A DNA stretch of 64,000 bases from Sporopachydermia quercuum (Eukaryota > Ascomycota > Sporopachydermiomycetes > Sporopachydermiales > Sporopachydermiaceae), in contig BCGN01000006.1 in NCBI GenBank assembly GCA_001599295.1, forward strand, positions 310,001 to 374,000, read 5' to 3'. The notes below the pieces were generated by a model, which made no database searches, was not told the DNA's origin, and worked only from the letters and a program-made list of their open reading frames with translations. The translations under genes and the position numbers were made by a program. Shown in pieces: positions 44,630-56,170 of the stretch (its first letter is position 1; every line of letters begins with the position of its first letter).

Positions 44630-46618
44630 TTATAAATTGCAGCAACCGTGAGTGTTGTTATCCACTAAGGTAGACTTGTTGTAGTTTTGATTGGATCTAG
44701 GAACGTCTAATGTAGGATTCTTTTCAAAGAAACCAGATGGTTTTAATTCTAATGATAACATATCAACAGGCATAACAGGGAAATCTTCAGGTCTAGGAAT
44801 GTGAGTTAATGCGAAAGTGTGCCATAAAACACAGTCAGTGTTTTCAACATCATCTTCTCTACCGGCCCAAATACCTAAACCAGTTTCTTTGGAAGATTGA
44901 TTGGTGAATTCACCACCAGCCCACAATTCTTGATCTCTGTATTTGGTGACCCAGAAAGGATGAGTAGTGTAAATACCTCTCTTAACGTTGAATGATCTAG
45001 GCTTCATGAGAATGCCTTGAGTAGTGATGTGCCATAATCTGTAACCAATAGGTTTCTTTGTAACGGCATTGATCTTGTTAGGGTTGATAACCTTGATGTA
45101 ACGTCCATTTTGAACGTTGTAGTCCAAATAACCAGCTTTCTTGATAGGATATTGCTTAGCAATAAAACAACATCCGTAAGGATCATCAATTTCATCTTCT
45201 TCAGTACCAACGGTTTCTTCGTAGACAACTGTGTTTCTTCTGTAGTCATCAATAGCAGGATCAACACGGAGGTTGAAAACGTGTTGATGGTTAGGAGCTT
45301 GAACAACTGCACCCAATCTGGTAGCATATGGAAGCAGAACTCCATCCTTAGAAGGAACAGTAGACAAGATACCAGTAGCTCTGATATCAATTCTAATATT
45401 GGCTGCTTGATCCAAGATCAACATAACAATGTATTCGTAGTTAGCAACAGTAGCAACAGTTTGAATGATTAATTCTCTCTTTCTCACAACTTGAGATAAC
45501 TCAGGACATCTGAAGTTGGTATGCTTCCATTGGATACCATTATCAACCTCGTGCATACATATAGCATTAGGCTTGATAACGGGTTCTCCCTTTGCATCAG
45601 AAACGAATCCATCAAAATATTTGATCAAACCTAAGCAATCACAACCTAAACCAAGACCATTTGCCGCAACACCGAATCCAACGTCACCTAAATCGTAGGC
45701 TTGTTTTCTGTGATAAGGAGGTCTGGGGTCACCATATGGAACAGTCATTTCGTTCATGGCAACTCTGTAGAAAATAGGTCTTCCATCAAAGGTGACATTA
45801 TGTAATACAGCACCTTCTCTCGCATTCCAACCAATGGTAAATGCCCATTTTTGCCAGTAGACTTGGTTTTGGTTGACAACAAATGAGGCACCTTCAGGTT
45901 GAGTGTAATGTAAAGGTTTCAAATCATGTCTGAAATCTTCTGGCTTCATATCTCTAGCGCTGTATTCGTTAGATTTCCAACCAGTCATCTTAGGAATAGG
46001 ATCAGATTCCTTTACAAAATCTTTATCGAGAGGTAATTTGCTAATCCATAATAATTCGTATGATTCACCATCAAAAACAGGAGAGATTGGCAAAGGATTA
46101 GCATAGTGGTTGACTTCGGGATCGTCAGAGAAACCAATGTACATGAAACATTGGAATAAACGTCTGGTTTCATTTGCATTATCAGTTCCATATGGCCATG
46201 GATCGTTGAAAACAATTGCATTTGAAGGCAATTCTAATTCTGCAATTGCGGCCTTAACCTTAGGATGCTCTAAACAGATTTTTTCAAGTAGAGTAGATTC
46301 TTCAACTGTGATGGGTAGTTGCATACCAGCTTCTAATTCAGCGTCTGATTCAATAACAGCCCTGGTTATATTGACAACAGCCTTTCTCGATGGAGCTTTG
46401 TCAGGAGTGAAGTACACTCTGGCTCTTCTGTCTGGGAAAGTATCAACGACTTCCTTCCTGAGTTGAGCTTCCAAGATTGGAACAACTTCATTTTTTGGAG
46501 GTTCATAATAATCAATGATTCTGAATCTCAAGTTGCTTCCATACTTGGCCTTGATGATGGCAGCAGTTGCTCTAATCTCATCAGGAGTGATGGGATGGAA
46601 GATATTCAATTGGACCAT
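44630..46618 (-). CDS. AMO1: Copper amine oxidase (peroxisomal type)
   Basis: The protein has 662 residues. The topaquinone motif T-V-A-N-Y-E-Y places the modified Tyr at 394; the catalytic base is Asp309 in A-Y-D-L-G-D-V-G-F-G. Copper ligands are His444 and His446 (N-H-Q-H-V-F-N-L-R) and His606 (A-L-T-H-I-P-R-P-E-D). Spacing agrees with the yeast Hansenula enzyme (D319, Y405, H456/H458, H624), so the active site is complete. It oxidises primary amines to aldehydes, ammonia and H2O2, which lets yeast use amines as nitrogen source. No PTS2 is seen at the N-terminus; the C-terminus ends C-N-L, a possible weak PTS1. A TATA box and GATAAG sites lie upstream. Confidence 0.96.
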   Translation of the reverse strand: MVQLNIFHPITPDEIRATAAIIKAKYGSNLRFRIIDYYEPPKNEVVPILEAQLRKEVVDTFPDRRARVYFTPDKAPSRKAVVNITRAVIESDAELEAGMQLPITVEESTLLEKICLEHPKVKAAIAELELPSNAIVFNDPWPYGTDNANETRRLFQCFMYIGFSDDPEVNHYANPLPISPVFDGESYELLWISKLPLDKDFVKESDPIPKMTGWKSNEYSARDMKPEDFRHDLKPLHYTQPEGASFVVNQNQVYWQKWAFTIGWNAREGAVLHNVTFDGRPIFYRVAMNEMTVPYGDPRPPYHRKQAYDLGDVGFGVAANGLGLGCDCLGLIKYFDGFVSDAKGEPVIKPNAICMHEVDNGIQWKHTNFRCPELSQVVRKRELIIQTVATVANYEYIVMLILDQAANIRIDIRATGILSTVPSKDGVLLPYATRLGAVVQAPNHQHVFNLRVDPAIDDYRRNTVVYEETVGTEEDEIDDPYGCCFIAKQYPIKKAGYLDYNVQNGRYIKVINPNKINAVTKKPIGYRLWHITTQGILMKPRSFNVKRGIYTTHPFWVTKYRDQELWAGGEFTNQSSKETGLGIWAGREDDVENTDCVLWHTFALTHIPRPEDFPVMPVDMLSLELKPSGFFEKNPTLDVPRSNQNYNKSTLVDNNTHGCCNL

Positions 46619-46684
46619 TGTGAATGTATGTGTGATTCAAATGTATGACCGAATTGTGTTCTTTAGGTTGTTTCTAACAATGTT

Positions 46685-47201
46685 GATAAGTCCACCTTGA
46701 TCAGTGATTCGAATGATGGATAACAGCATTTATAGGACGCACTTCAGAATGTTTTCGGAAATAGCGAATGATTATAAAGAGGGATTCCTTTCTTACTTAT
46801 ATACTCTTTTCTTTTGATAGGAGTGAGATCTTGTTATCCTTGACAGTCAGAACTCCAATAAAGTTCATGAATATATTAACGTTTGGCTAGAATGAGGCCA
46901 AATTTGAACTTTAACTGGCGGTTAAATTTGTATTGTAGTCCTGGTTGTATGATTAAGGATATTATACTACGGAGAATAGTGAAAGAGCACTGTCCTTATT
47001 TGATATCTGTAGTTGAACATGGATGAATAGTGATTAGATAGATATATGGATTACAATGGTGCCAGCTTATTGAAAATTTATGAAGGTAAGAGAGGAGAAC
47101 GATGAAGAAAGATAAGCACTCAATTAGAAGGAGTGAAATGTATGGTTGAATTGAGTTGAACGAACGATGAGATTGTACCATTTCAAGTTCCCCGTCTTAT
47201 C
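46685..47201. promoter_or_regulatory. GATA-factor sites upstream of AMO1
   Basis: GATAAG occurs at 46685-46690 and 47111-47116, and CTTATC (its complement) at 47196-47201. GATA factors Gln3/Gat1 use GATAAG for nitrogen-catabolite-regulated genes, and amine oxidase is typically such a gene. The regulation is inferred. Confidence 0.4.
46796..46803 (-). promoter_or_regulatory. AMO1 TATA box
   Basis: On the AMO1 strand this reads TATATAAG, about 180 bases before ATG 46618. Confidence 0.45.
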
Positions 47202-49695
47202 AAGTTTTATCCTTCTTCAAAGGGTACTTTTCTAACATCACCATGTTGTTATGTTCAGTTTGTTATTATTTCCTGGGCTTTTATGTGTTGTATAGTGTAA
47301 GATGATCTGTATCGAATCTCTTGTTGATCAATTGTCCTGCGGTTGATTTAGATAGTGATTTTATAAGGTTCGAACTAAATGCTGAGGTTTTAAAGCCTAA
47401 TGCAATATCATGCAATATACTATTTAGAGTTCTATTCATCTTGTGCTAGCTCAATTGTTCTCAGAGGTTTTTCACTTTTGCTCCAGTTTGTTTGGACTGA
47501 AANACAACTGGCCTTTAATTTTCCATAAAATAAGTTGGATAGCGTAGTTAGCTTTAACAGTTAATCCGTGTCAGAGACCACCGTTCTTCAGTGAAAAAAT
47601 AATAATGTAAAACTTTAAATCGATAAACTTTTTGTACAAACTTTTGTGGTGTTTCCGTTTTTTCAACTTTGAACAACTCCATTGCATCAANTATTCTAAG
47701 AAGCTCGAGTAGAATAATAAGAGATTACATAAACAGCTGAATTATACTTAGTTTTCCTAGGTATTCTTTGAATTTTAGTTTCCTGCAATCCCGCTTTTCT
47801 GTTAGACTTTGATCAAATCATTATGTTCCCCATGCCCTAATCAGAAGTAAGTGAAATAACAAGGTTCAAGATACTCTTCTTGAACGAAAATACTCGACTC
47901 GGCTTGCCTATACGGGATCCTCGGTTAAGATCGTAGTTGGACTATACCTTCCTATTTAGGTAAATATAGAAAACTTCTTCATTCAATGAGTTGAAAACTT
48001 AGTGGAATAGCATTCTCATCAAGCCTATATGATGATGATAATTTTATTATATTTGAATTATTTGATTATATGTTTCATTGAGCTAAAATACCCCTTTCAT
48101 CCAATAGAGAGGAACCCGTATAGGTTCGAAGCACAGTCTGAATCTCATAACTTATCGTTTCCTGTATATCATCATATCATTACTTTCCTCTTCTGGATCT
48201 AAAGGAGTAATTCAAGACGACTAACCATTTTCTAGTTAGCTGCGTAACCCCCTAGAAATTCAGTCTTCCTCATTCATGCATTAGTTTGAAATAATTCTAT
48301 TGTTCTTTATAATATTCAACTGCCTTTAATATATACTAAATGGCGGTTTGCCTGTTGAAGCAAGAGCGCTAAAAGTGCCAGTGGTATAACCCAAAGGTTA
48401 TTATGGATTTGATTATTGATTCTTACTTCTGGGCTACGATGGAATGTTTATGTTTTCATCGGTGGAGGCAACTCGAACCATAAATAAGCAATGAATGATA
48501 AAAGTTTAAAAACGATTCAAATTTGCAACTCAATTATTTGATGTGATTTGAATATGTTCCATAGTTCGATGGGGATGAGTTGATGGGCTAGATAACCACC
48601 AAAAGATGGCTAATTCCAGATAACCNCCCTTATTCAGTCTTGAAGAATATTTGAGTTGTTGTAGCANTTTAATACCGGGCGTTTAAGTTGATATATATAG
48701 AGAAGAACCTGGAAACAAAGTATGCTCTTCTATCTCAAAAGTGTATCTAAACTCACTAGTAAACGAACTTCTTTTTAGCATATGCAATCGAAAACATTAC
48801 AGTAACCCGCCTACGAGTTATAGGAATCTCTGGTCGCTAACCTTTCAGAGCAGTAGAATGCAATTGTTTTTCATTGTTTTTCATTTTTGTTCATTTTTTT
48901 ATTTTTTTTATTTTCATCTATATAGTCGAGAAATAAAACAAGAATAAGTCCTAGCCTACCCATCTTCAAATGAATCACAGATATTTAGCAATTGCAAACC
49001 ATGTACTAGCCAACTATCACCCTCAATCTATAGCCGTCAGACAGAACCAGCAAAGTGCCATTGGTAATCAGCATAAATTCATAATACACCTCATAAACCT
49101 TCATTTCGACTATTCCTATTACGTTTTCCTAAATCATGATCTCATCGCCATTGGTTTTACCATTTATACTTTGTATCACTTATAGACAGACCGTTGGATG
49201 AGGACTATCCTTATCACTTTTATCTCCTCATCATATAGTTTCTCATTATTTAAAGATAACCTCATCATAAATTGGGTCAATCGGAATGCATACCTCATGT
49301 ATCACTACAGCCTAAAATACATACATGTACCATTTATTGATTACTGTGAATTCTGCACTTCTTTCAATCATCATCAAACGCTATGAACAAAAAAATATAC
49401 TCCCTTCTTGGAGTACTGGGTATAATTATTATTTCAGACGGGGTTGATACTGAATAGGGGACAAGGATCAAAATAAACCGGTAACAAACTCACAGAACAA
49501 TCTTGTTAGAGGTGCTACCTACACCATCGAATCAATAAGGACAAAGGAGATAATCATTATCATAGGTCAACCATTCCTTAGATCATAGTATGCTACCATC
49601 TACACAATAGAAGCTAAAACATATCTAATTGACATGTCAAGTTCAGAAGCTGATTCTATGTTATTAAGGAGAAAAAATAGTGGTATTCAGCAACA

Positions 49696-49869
49696 ATGAT
49701 CCAAACCCTTTTAAAGAAATGGCAATCATTACCATTCAGTGCTAGAATGTGGATAGCAGGCTCTACTTTAGTTGTGGCATACGTTGGTGATCAATACGTT
49801 ATCGACTGGGCAAGCGATACGTTGGGAAGTAGACCCGTGGCTGAAAACCCAAAGACTGAGAATAAATGA
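49696..49869 (+). CDS. 57-residue single-span membrane protein, perhaps mitochondrial
   Basis: ATG 49696 to TGA 49869. A basic N-terminus (L-L-K-K-W-Q-S-L-P-F-S-A-R-M-W) is followed by one hydrophobic segment (I-A-G-S-T-L-V-V-A-Y-V-G-D) and a polar tail ending E-N-P-K-T-E-N-K. Positive N-terminus, one span and acidic/polar tail are the layout of small inner-membrane subunits or assembly factors. I cannot assign a family. It is too short for routine gene calling, but its composition is unlike the surrounding AT-rich noise. Confidence 0.6.
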   Translation: MIQTLLKKWQSLPFSARMWIAGSTLVVAYVGDQYVIDWASDTLGSRPVAENPKTENK

Positions 49870-50330
49870 CGGGCANATCAGGTGGTATCTTAGATATACA
49901 CATACGTAAATACCACAGTCAATAACCCGGTTGAAATTGTTATTGAGATTTACCATCATTATCTGCTGTACATAAGTCAATGAATAAATATTACACTATA
50001 TTCAATATTCAAGCTAACACTAGATAAGAATGATTATAATCTACAAATGCTTAGTACTCGTGTATCATGTGACATTAGAGAATACCTTACCGGTCTATTG
50101 CATTCATTTCTTGCTTCGGGTGTATTCTAACGAAACCATATTCAAGCAATTATAGCACATTCCTATCTATGAGGGACATTAGAGAATGAAACAGTAAAAC
50201 AATTAAACGGGACTACTTACTACTTTGCAAATGCTCATCGAAGCAAAGAACATCAATGCCTACTTTTATCAATTTGATATTATAATCTTCCCATATGTAT
50301 ATCAACAAGCTTCTACTCAACATAAATCAC
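49870..50330. other. convergent 3' region
   Basis: This 460-base stretch lies between the small membrane protein and the striatin 3' end. One N is at 49876. Nothing is recognised. Confidence 0.5.
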
Positions 50331-53083
50331 TTACGAGCCAAACCTTTGATATATCCACAATGCAGCATTAGCACTTCCAATAGCCACCCATGACTTCTCA
50401 ATGTTCGTCTCATTCTCCTCCAATAAAATAGCAAACGAGCTATCGGTTAAATCATCAAGACCACCACTACTCCTCCTCCGAGAAGTCAGTCCTCCATTTA
50501 CNACGGTGACCTCCTGCGGCTGTCCGAACTGTCTGGGAGAGCTACTGCTNTTATTCAGAGCTTCAGCTTCATTTGAAACTATTTCTTGTATATTCAACTG
50601 ACTGTTTCTGTGTTGTAATGATAAGTCAATCAGTCGAAGATGACCACCGAATTCACCGAAAAAAATCTCCGGTTGGAATTTTGATGCAACAATGCATTCT
50701 GTTGTTGGCATTCCACTATAAGCATCACTGATACTATTAGTCTTCATATCCCATAGTATGAGCTTTCCTTCTCCCACACATACAATATTATTAAGGCTTC
50801 TCAGATAATCAATTTGTCCTGGCATTGCTTGAACCTCCCGCAAAAAATCACCTTTTTTGTCATAAAGCTTGATTACACCATTAGTAAGTAAAACTGAAAG
50901 CTTCGTCCCGTAATCAACAATCCTGCTTGCACTTGGTTCTTCGTTCTTGTCTAGCGTAATTTTAAACTCTAACATAAGAAAATTATCTTGGGTGAACGTC
51001 CATCCGCATACAGTGTTATCCAACGAAGCACTGACCAACAGCCTTTCATTAGGTATACCATTGTTTTGTGAACTAGGTAGGTTGGACTCAGTCTCATACC
51101 AGTACCGAAGATCGATGACGGCATCATTATGTTCATTGTAGCTAACGATTGGTTCAATTCTATCATTCTGCCATACTCTGATATATCCATCTTGACCTCC
51201 TGAAAACAGTAGATTGATGTCATCAGCATATGCCAAACTTTGCACTGGGCCAAAATGACCTCTATGAGTGATTAATGGTTTTAATTTATTACTAGCTTGA
51301 TCCAAAAGTAATAATATATTCCATGCTTTTATTGTTCCATCCTCTGAGCCCGAGAAAAGTGTAGTCTCACTAGATGCCAACGCTTTAATGGCATCCAAAT
51401 GTCCATGGAGCTTACCAGCAAGCTTCCAAGACTGAGCAGAATGTGTAGTGCTAATTGAATAATCGGAACGTGATTCTAAGGTCAAATCTGCTAAGGTATT
51501 AGACAGATTGTTCTGAACATGTAAAGATGAAGGGTTATGTGAAATATCGGTATCAACAGTAGAAGCAGTGTTCTTCACAATGTCATTAGTTATTTTTCCA
51601 TTGGTCGGTGACTTGTATATGGAAGTACCTTCCTCAGCAAACAAATCATCGTTCATAGTTGAGTCAATACTTCCTTCGACTGGAAGGTTCATTTTTGCTT
51701 CCTTTTTTAATCCCGATAAATCATTTACACTAAATGCTTGTCTATTGGATTTATCAGATAATTTCGATGTTGATGATGTTGCTATGATATTAGTAACATG
51801 CTCAGATGAAGGGAAACTAGCTCCATCACTAACTGGTTGCTCACGAACATGGGGTGGTACTGCAGACGCTAATTGTTCTCCAGTAGTCGTCGAAACAGAA
51901 TTAGCTGGAACTATTGGATAAAGACTGAGGTCTTTCTGTATATTCTGTAGCAAACTTGTGTCAGTGTCACTAGGTGATTGCAATATATACATGACTTCCT
52001 GAATACATCTTTCAAGATACTTTCTTGATTCAATCAGAGGGTTTAGATCAAGCTCCGATAGTTCTTGCAATTCGCTAAATTCACGATTCAAGTTCTCGGT
52101 AAAGGAAATGACTTGATTTTCAGCATCTGAGTCAATCTCTTTATCATCNAGCTTTCTTGATTGGTTGATGCTTGAGCCATTTTGTTTTGCTTTCAGTCTA
52201 AATTATGTTAATAGGTGATCAAATATGCAGAGGAGTCAGATGTGTGATGATATTATAAACAATCATTTCATAGGTAGAAAAACTACAATGAAAATAGATC
52301 GAGGAATATTGGCAACTAAATTAACATACTTTTCGGTATGAATAGACCTTTCTAGTATTTCAATCCTTTTCAAATAATCTCTATTCAATACTTGTAGTCC
52401 ACGTTTTTCGCCTTCAAGCTTTGCTATCCGAAACTGTTTAGTGTAANGTTTAGTTAGTAATGTGTTGATACATATGATCAGGTCAAAAAAAGAAAGAGAT
52501 TCTATTCGAGTTCAAGCGCATTTCGATGCTAGATATTAATAATAAAATACAATCCACAGTCAACTATCAATAATTGTGTTTTAAACTGGTCTTTTCAAGT
52601 CGAAGCAAGTACTGTGTCTGAAATCAATGTTTAAACCATCCTGATAGACTTTAACATCGGACGTTCAAGCTATTAGATTCAACAAGAGGAGATGCATTCA
52701 AATAACAAACGCACCCGTCGACGTCAACATTTTATTCTTTTCTCTTTCTTTTATTTTTATTTATTTATTTTTATTTTTATTTACAGCAACTAACAACAAG
52801 TATAGCAAAATATATTAGAATCCTGCTTGAACTTGTCATGTTACTATAACTCTAGGATTCAACATACAAAATCACATAACATACCTTCATTTCCGATCTT
52901 TCAAGCTCCCATTGAATTCTATCATGTTCATTTCTCTGCCATTCAGATTGCAGATACCTCATCACCCCTATAATTCATTCAATATATTAGTACTATAGCC
53001 TTTATTTCATTTGTTTAGTTTGACTAATACAAGACACAACACATACCTGGCAAGGAGTATTCTGGTTGAGATTGAGAAGCCAT
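50331..53083 (-). CDS. FAR8: Striatin family WD40 protein (Far8-like), four exons
   Basis: Exons are 53083-53047, 52967-52885, 52433-52330 and 52197-50331; together 696 residues. Introns are 79, 451 and 132 bases with donors GTATGT at 53046, 52884 and 52329, and acceptors ATAG, ACAG and TTAG; all three junctions keep frame. The last exon has no ATG, so a single-frame view misses the start. Residues 8-75 form the striatin coiled coil: Y-S-L-P-G-V-M-R-Y-L-Q-S-E-W-Q-R, W-E-L-E-R-S-E-M-K and F-R-I-A-K-L-E-G-E-K-R-G. A Ser/Thr linker follows, then about six WD40 repeats (L-H-G-H-L-D-A-I-K-A-L, S-G-S-E-D-G-T-I-K-A-W). Striatins scaffold PP2A and kinases in STRIPAK, for pheromone arrest and fusion. 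Ns at 50502, 50550 and 52150 do not disturb the frame. Confidence 0.93.
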
Positions 53084-54016
53084 CACATTCACATTCACTG
53101 CAATCCAACAGCTTTTATATTTCCATCGATTGATATATCAGTACGCTTTTATAAATCAAGCAAACAAATGCAGTTTTAACCTTCAGCTGTTCATACACCG
53201 TATAATTTCTTGATCTCTTATTTTCCTTCTTCTCCTTCTCACATGCAGTTCATTTCACTTGCTAAATGAAATCAGAAGACGAGTGAGAATCGCTAGTTTG
53301 AGTTATTGAATTTTCGTTGACTATGCAATTCAAAACCCAGTAAATTATTCTTCAGCATCGACTCAATTCGTCATCTTTTTGTCGATTTAACGATAACTAC
53401 TTGTGTACTACTTATAATTAATTACGCTTCATTACTTAAATTACTTCAGCTGATAATTAACGATTTGATTTTGTGTTAACAGAACCTGTTCTCAGATGTT
53501 GGTGATTGTGAGCTAGGGGATTTCTAGAGACACAAATCCCATGAAACAAGTTAAGCCTAAGGGGGGAGTTCACGAGAAGACGTTCCATGAAATGTGTCTT
53601 CGAAGTGTGTCTTATAAGAGAGGTCTACATAGAGGACTGCTGGTAGAATTGTTCAATGGCCGGAGAGAGATAACGGAGAAGAAAGACAGCTAAAAAAAAA
53701 AAAGACAAAGTACTACCGGTATTAGCGATTATTTATCATACTAAATTATAGAATAACAGATTTCATAGATCAACTATAAGCTTTAGATGTTTTTGCGTAA
53801 TATATAAGTAATTTCTTCTAGTTTGAGTGTAGAATGTAGTTGGAATGATTAGTAGGAGATGGTTGAAGATCAGGTTTCAAATCAAGAGAGATAAACTACT
53901 CGGGTCATATACCAAGGCGAGCAGATTGAACCAACACTTCTTCCAAAACCGCATAAGCCCGAATATTTTCGAATACAAAGAAATTGATTCATCTCTTTAA
54001 TAAGTAGCGAACCTGC
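53084..54016. other. striatin promoter region
   Basis: This 930-base stretch lies between striatin and the PHO88 3' end. A short polyG-containing patch (AAGGGGGGAG) is near 53560, and a 10-A run is at 53691-53700. No gene. Confidence 0.5.
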
Positions 54017-54583
54017 TTAATCCTCTTTGACACCACCGGAACCACTTCTTTCAAGTTTTTCAATGCTTTCTTTATCAGTCTTCACATCACCACCCGATTG
54101 ACCAAACATCGAAGCAGTCTTAAAAGGTCTCTTGAGATCTCCGGAAGCTGGCTTACCAAAAACATGAATTTGCACAACCTTTTGCTCAAAAGCTGATTTG
54201 ATTGGCATAATAGACTGCATCAATAAAGGATTGGTGTACTTCATATATAAATGCATGAATCCCATCATAGCAATACCAGTGAAAACACCTTTGATGGCGA
54301 CAGCAACTTGATTCAAATCATATTCCATAACAGTAGTAACAACAAGCTTAGGTTCTTCAACTCCTGATAATGGAGAAGCAGGTTCAACGTACTTCAAAGT
54401 GGTCAAATCCTTCTTCTTCTTGATCAAACTTCTGGTATAGAGGTATATACCGAGAATGATCAAATTACTTGTGATATAAGCAGCTCTCACTGAAAATAAA
54501 ATAGTTGGGTTTTCAAAATCAATCCTTTTAGAAACTTGCATCATGACAAGCATGACGACCAAATTTGTAACGGCAGCATTCAT
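54017..54583 (-). CDS. PHO88: Pho88/Snd3 ER-targeting membrane protein
   Basis: The protein has 188 residues and matches Pho88 end to end: N-terminal hydrophobic helix (N-L-V-V-M-L-V-M-M-Q-V-S-K-R), second helix near 30-50, Y-D-L-N-Q-V central motif, then G-F-M-H-L-Y-M-K-Y-T-x-P-L-x-x-Q-S. Pho88 (Snd3) is an ER membrane component of the SRP-independent SND targeting route and was first found for its effect on phosphate transport. Length agrees with S. cerevisiae (188). Start ATG 54583. Confidence 0.95.
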   Translation of the reverse strand: MNAAVTNLVVMLVMMQVSKRIDFENPTILFSVRAAYITSNLIILGIYLYTRSLIKKKKDLTTLKYVEPASPLSGVEEPKLVVTTVMEYDLNQVAVAIKGVFTGIAMMGFMHLYMKYTNPLLMQSIMPIKSAFEQKVVQIHVFGKPASGDLKRPFKTASMFGQSGGDVKTDKESIEKLERSGSGGVKED

Positions 54584-56170
54584 CTTGTCTATATGTTGTT
54601 TGACTTCTACACAGATTCTTCGCTAATGAGTTAAAAAAAAAGAAGTCGAATAAACCAAAGAAAGAGTACTAAAACAAAAACCTTTGGTATTTTATTGAAG
54701 TCTACTCAAATTACAGCCGTTGAATATATATTCCAAACTTCATAACACAATATTCAGAGATCAGTATTGCTATAAATAATGGTCGTTCGATACCTTGAAT
54801 GAACTCTGTGTGGGAAGGAACAATAATCCATTCAGTGCCAACGAAAACGCAGTAGCTGTGAAAATTTTAAGATTGGAAAGTGGAAAACTCCCAATCGCCT
54901 ACTACCAGAAAATGTCAATAGAGATACAAGTTATTACGTAATTAAGAATGAATTATAGCTATTGCTACTTTCAAATAATGATCGTTTTATATGTTACTAC
55001 ATAAATGAGTATAAATATTCGGAATTAGTACGTTGTAAGGGGTTTCATGATTTATTTTTGTATCCAGATTATCTTCTATTGAGAACCAGCTCTGAGGGAA
55101 AACTTGCGCTTTCCGGGGCTCGGTTGACCAAGGGTTGACTTTGAGAAAAACAAAAGCGGCGAGGCAGAGACGTATAAACCAGTTAAAATAAACTGAAAGA
55201 ATAAGCTGAAGAAACCTCATGTAACAAGCATCAGTTATTATTTCCTATCGTATTTTCGATATAATGATAGTAAGTAATATCACTGATCCCACAGCGTCTA
55301 CAGAATGAAGTCTTGCATACAACTTCAGGACAGGTGGCAGAAATGAATATTTCAAGCCCGCCGCCATCTACCATCTAGGAAAATGATAGACACATCGCCC
55401 ACAGTATNNTTAAGCTGGTCCGCGTTCTGGGATAGATGAGTTTTCCTGCGACAGTCAAGCGAGCATTTCTTGACTGTGATATGAACAATGACAATATGTA
55501 AAAGTATAATATGAAAAAGAATCTTACTAGCTTTCTAGACTTTAAAACTTTCGTATATTTAATGACAGTGATTCATGCTCAACATGCCCATTTACTTCTT
55601 TCTGGTCAGTAAATAAGAATTCTAAAACCAAATTGTGCACTAGCTTTTCCATTAGTTCTTATAATTACTTGCTCATGTAAATATCAGTCTGAAGTAACAA
55701 CATTTATGATTATCTCATACAATATTGGTTATATGCAGGTTTGCTTGTCCTGTCCGCTCCGCATAAAACACATGTAGTGTTCTTGTCCATTCAGTCACTG
55801 AGGTCGATTTATGCTATCATTACCAGTTTTTCCGATAAATAAAAGGAGTTGGTTATCAACGTATAAAACTAATATCTCTCAATTGAGTAAAATAATCAGT
55901 CAATTGATAATAAAATTTGTATTATAAGTACTGACAGGTACGTTTAGAGCTCACGGAAAACATACAACAGTACAGTTTTGCTGTTGTATTGTCATCGCAC
56001 CAAGTACAATTTGTGCTAAAGACCGATACACCAGTAAAACTTGTGCAATTGATTATCCCATGAACTCATACAAGATTTTAAATTGAAAAAGTCCCAGTTA
56101 CAGCTATAGTGTTGTAGATTTGTTCTTTCTATGAAACACGGATATTACACTCAATGCTTCAGTTTCGCCA
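54584..56170. other. divergent intergenic region
   Basis: This 1.6 kb stretch lies between PHO88 (leftward) and the ankyrin-DIL gene (rightward). A frame at 54987 is short and unsupported. Two Ns at 55408-55409. No RNA gene is seen. Confidence 0.5.

Larger units (their letters stand above)
46619..49695. other. 3 kb region upstream of AMO1
   Basis: No gene is supported here. ATG frames at 48970 and 49198 are under 72 codons and without family content. The AMO1-proximal 600 bases contain a TATA box and three GATAAG words. Ns are at 47503, 47691, 48626 and 48667. No tRNA was found. Confidence 0.5.

Noticed and set aside
44326-44673. 115-codon plus-strand frame next to AMO1
   Set aside because: It starts with TTG, overlaps the AMO1 end on the other strand and has low-complexity AT-rich composition.
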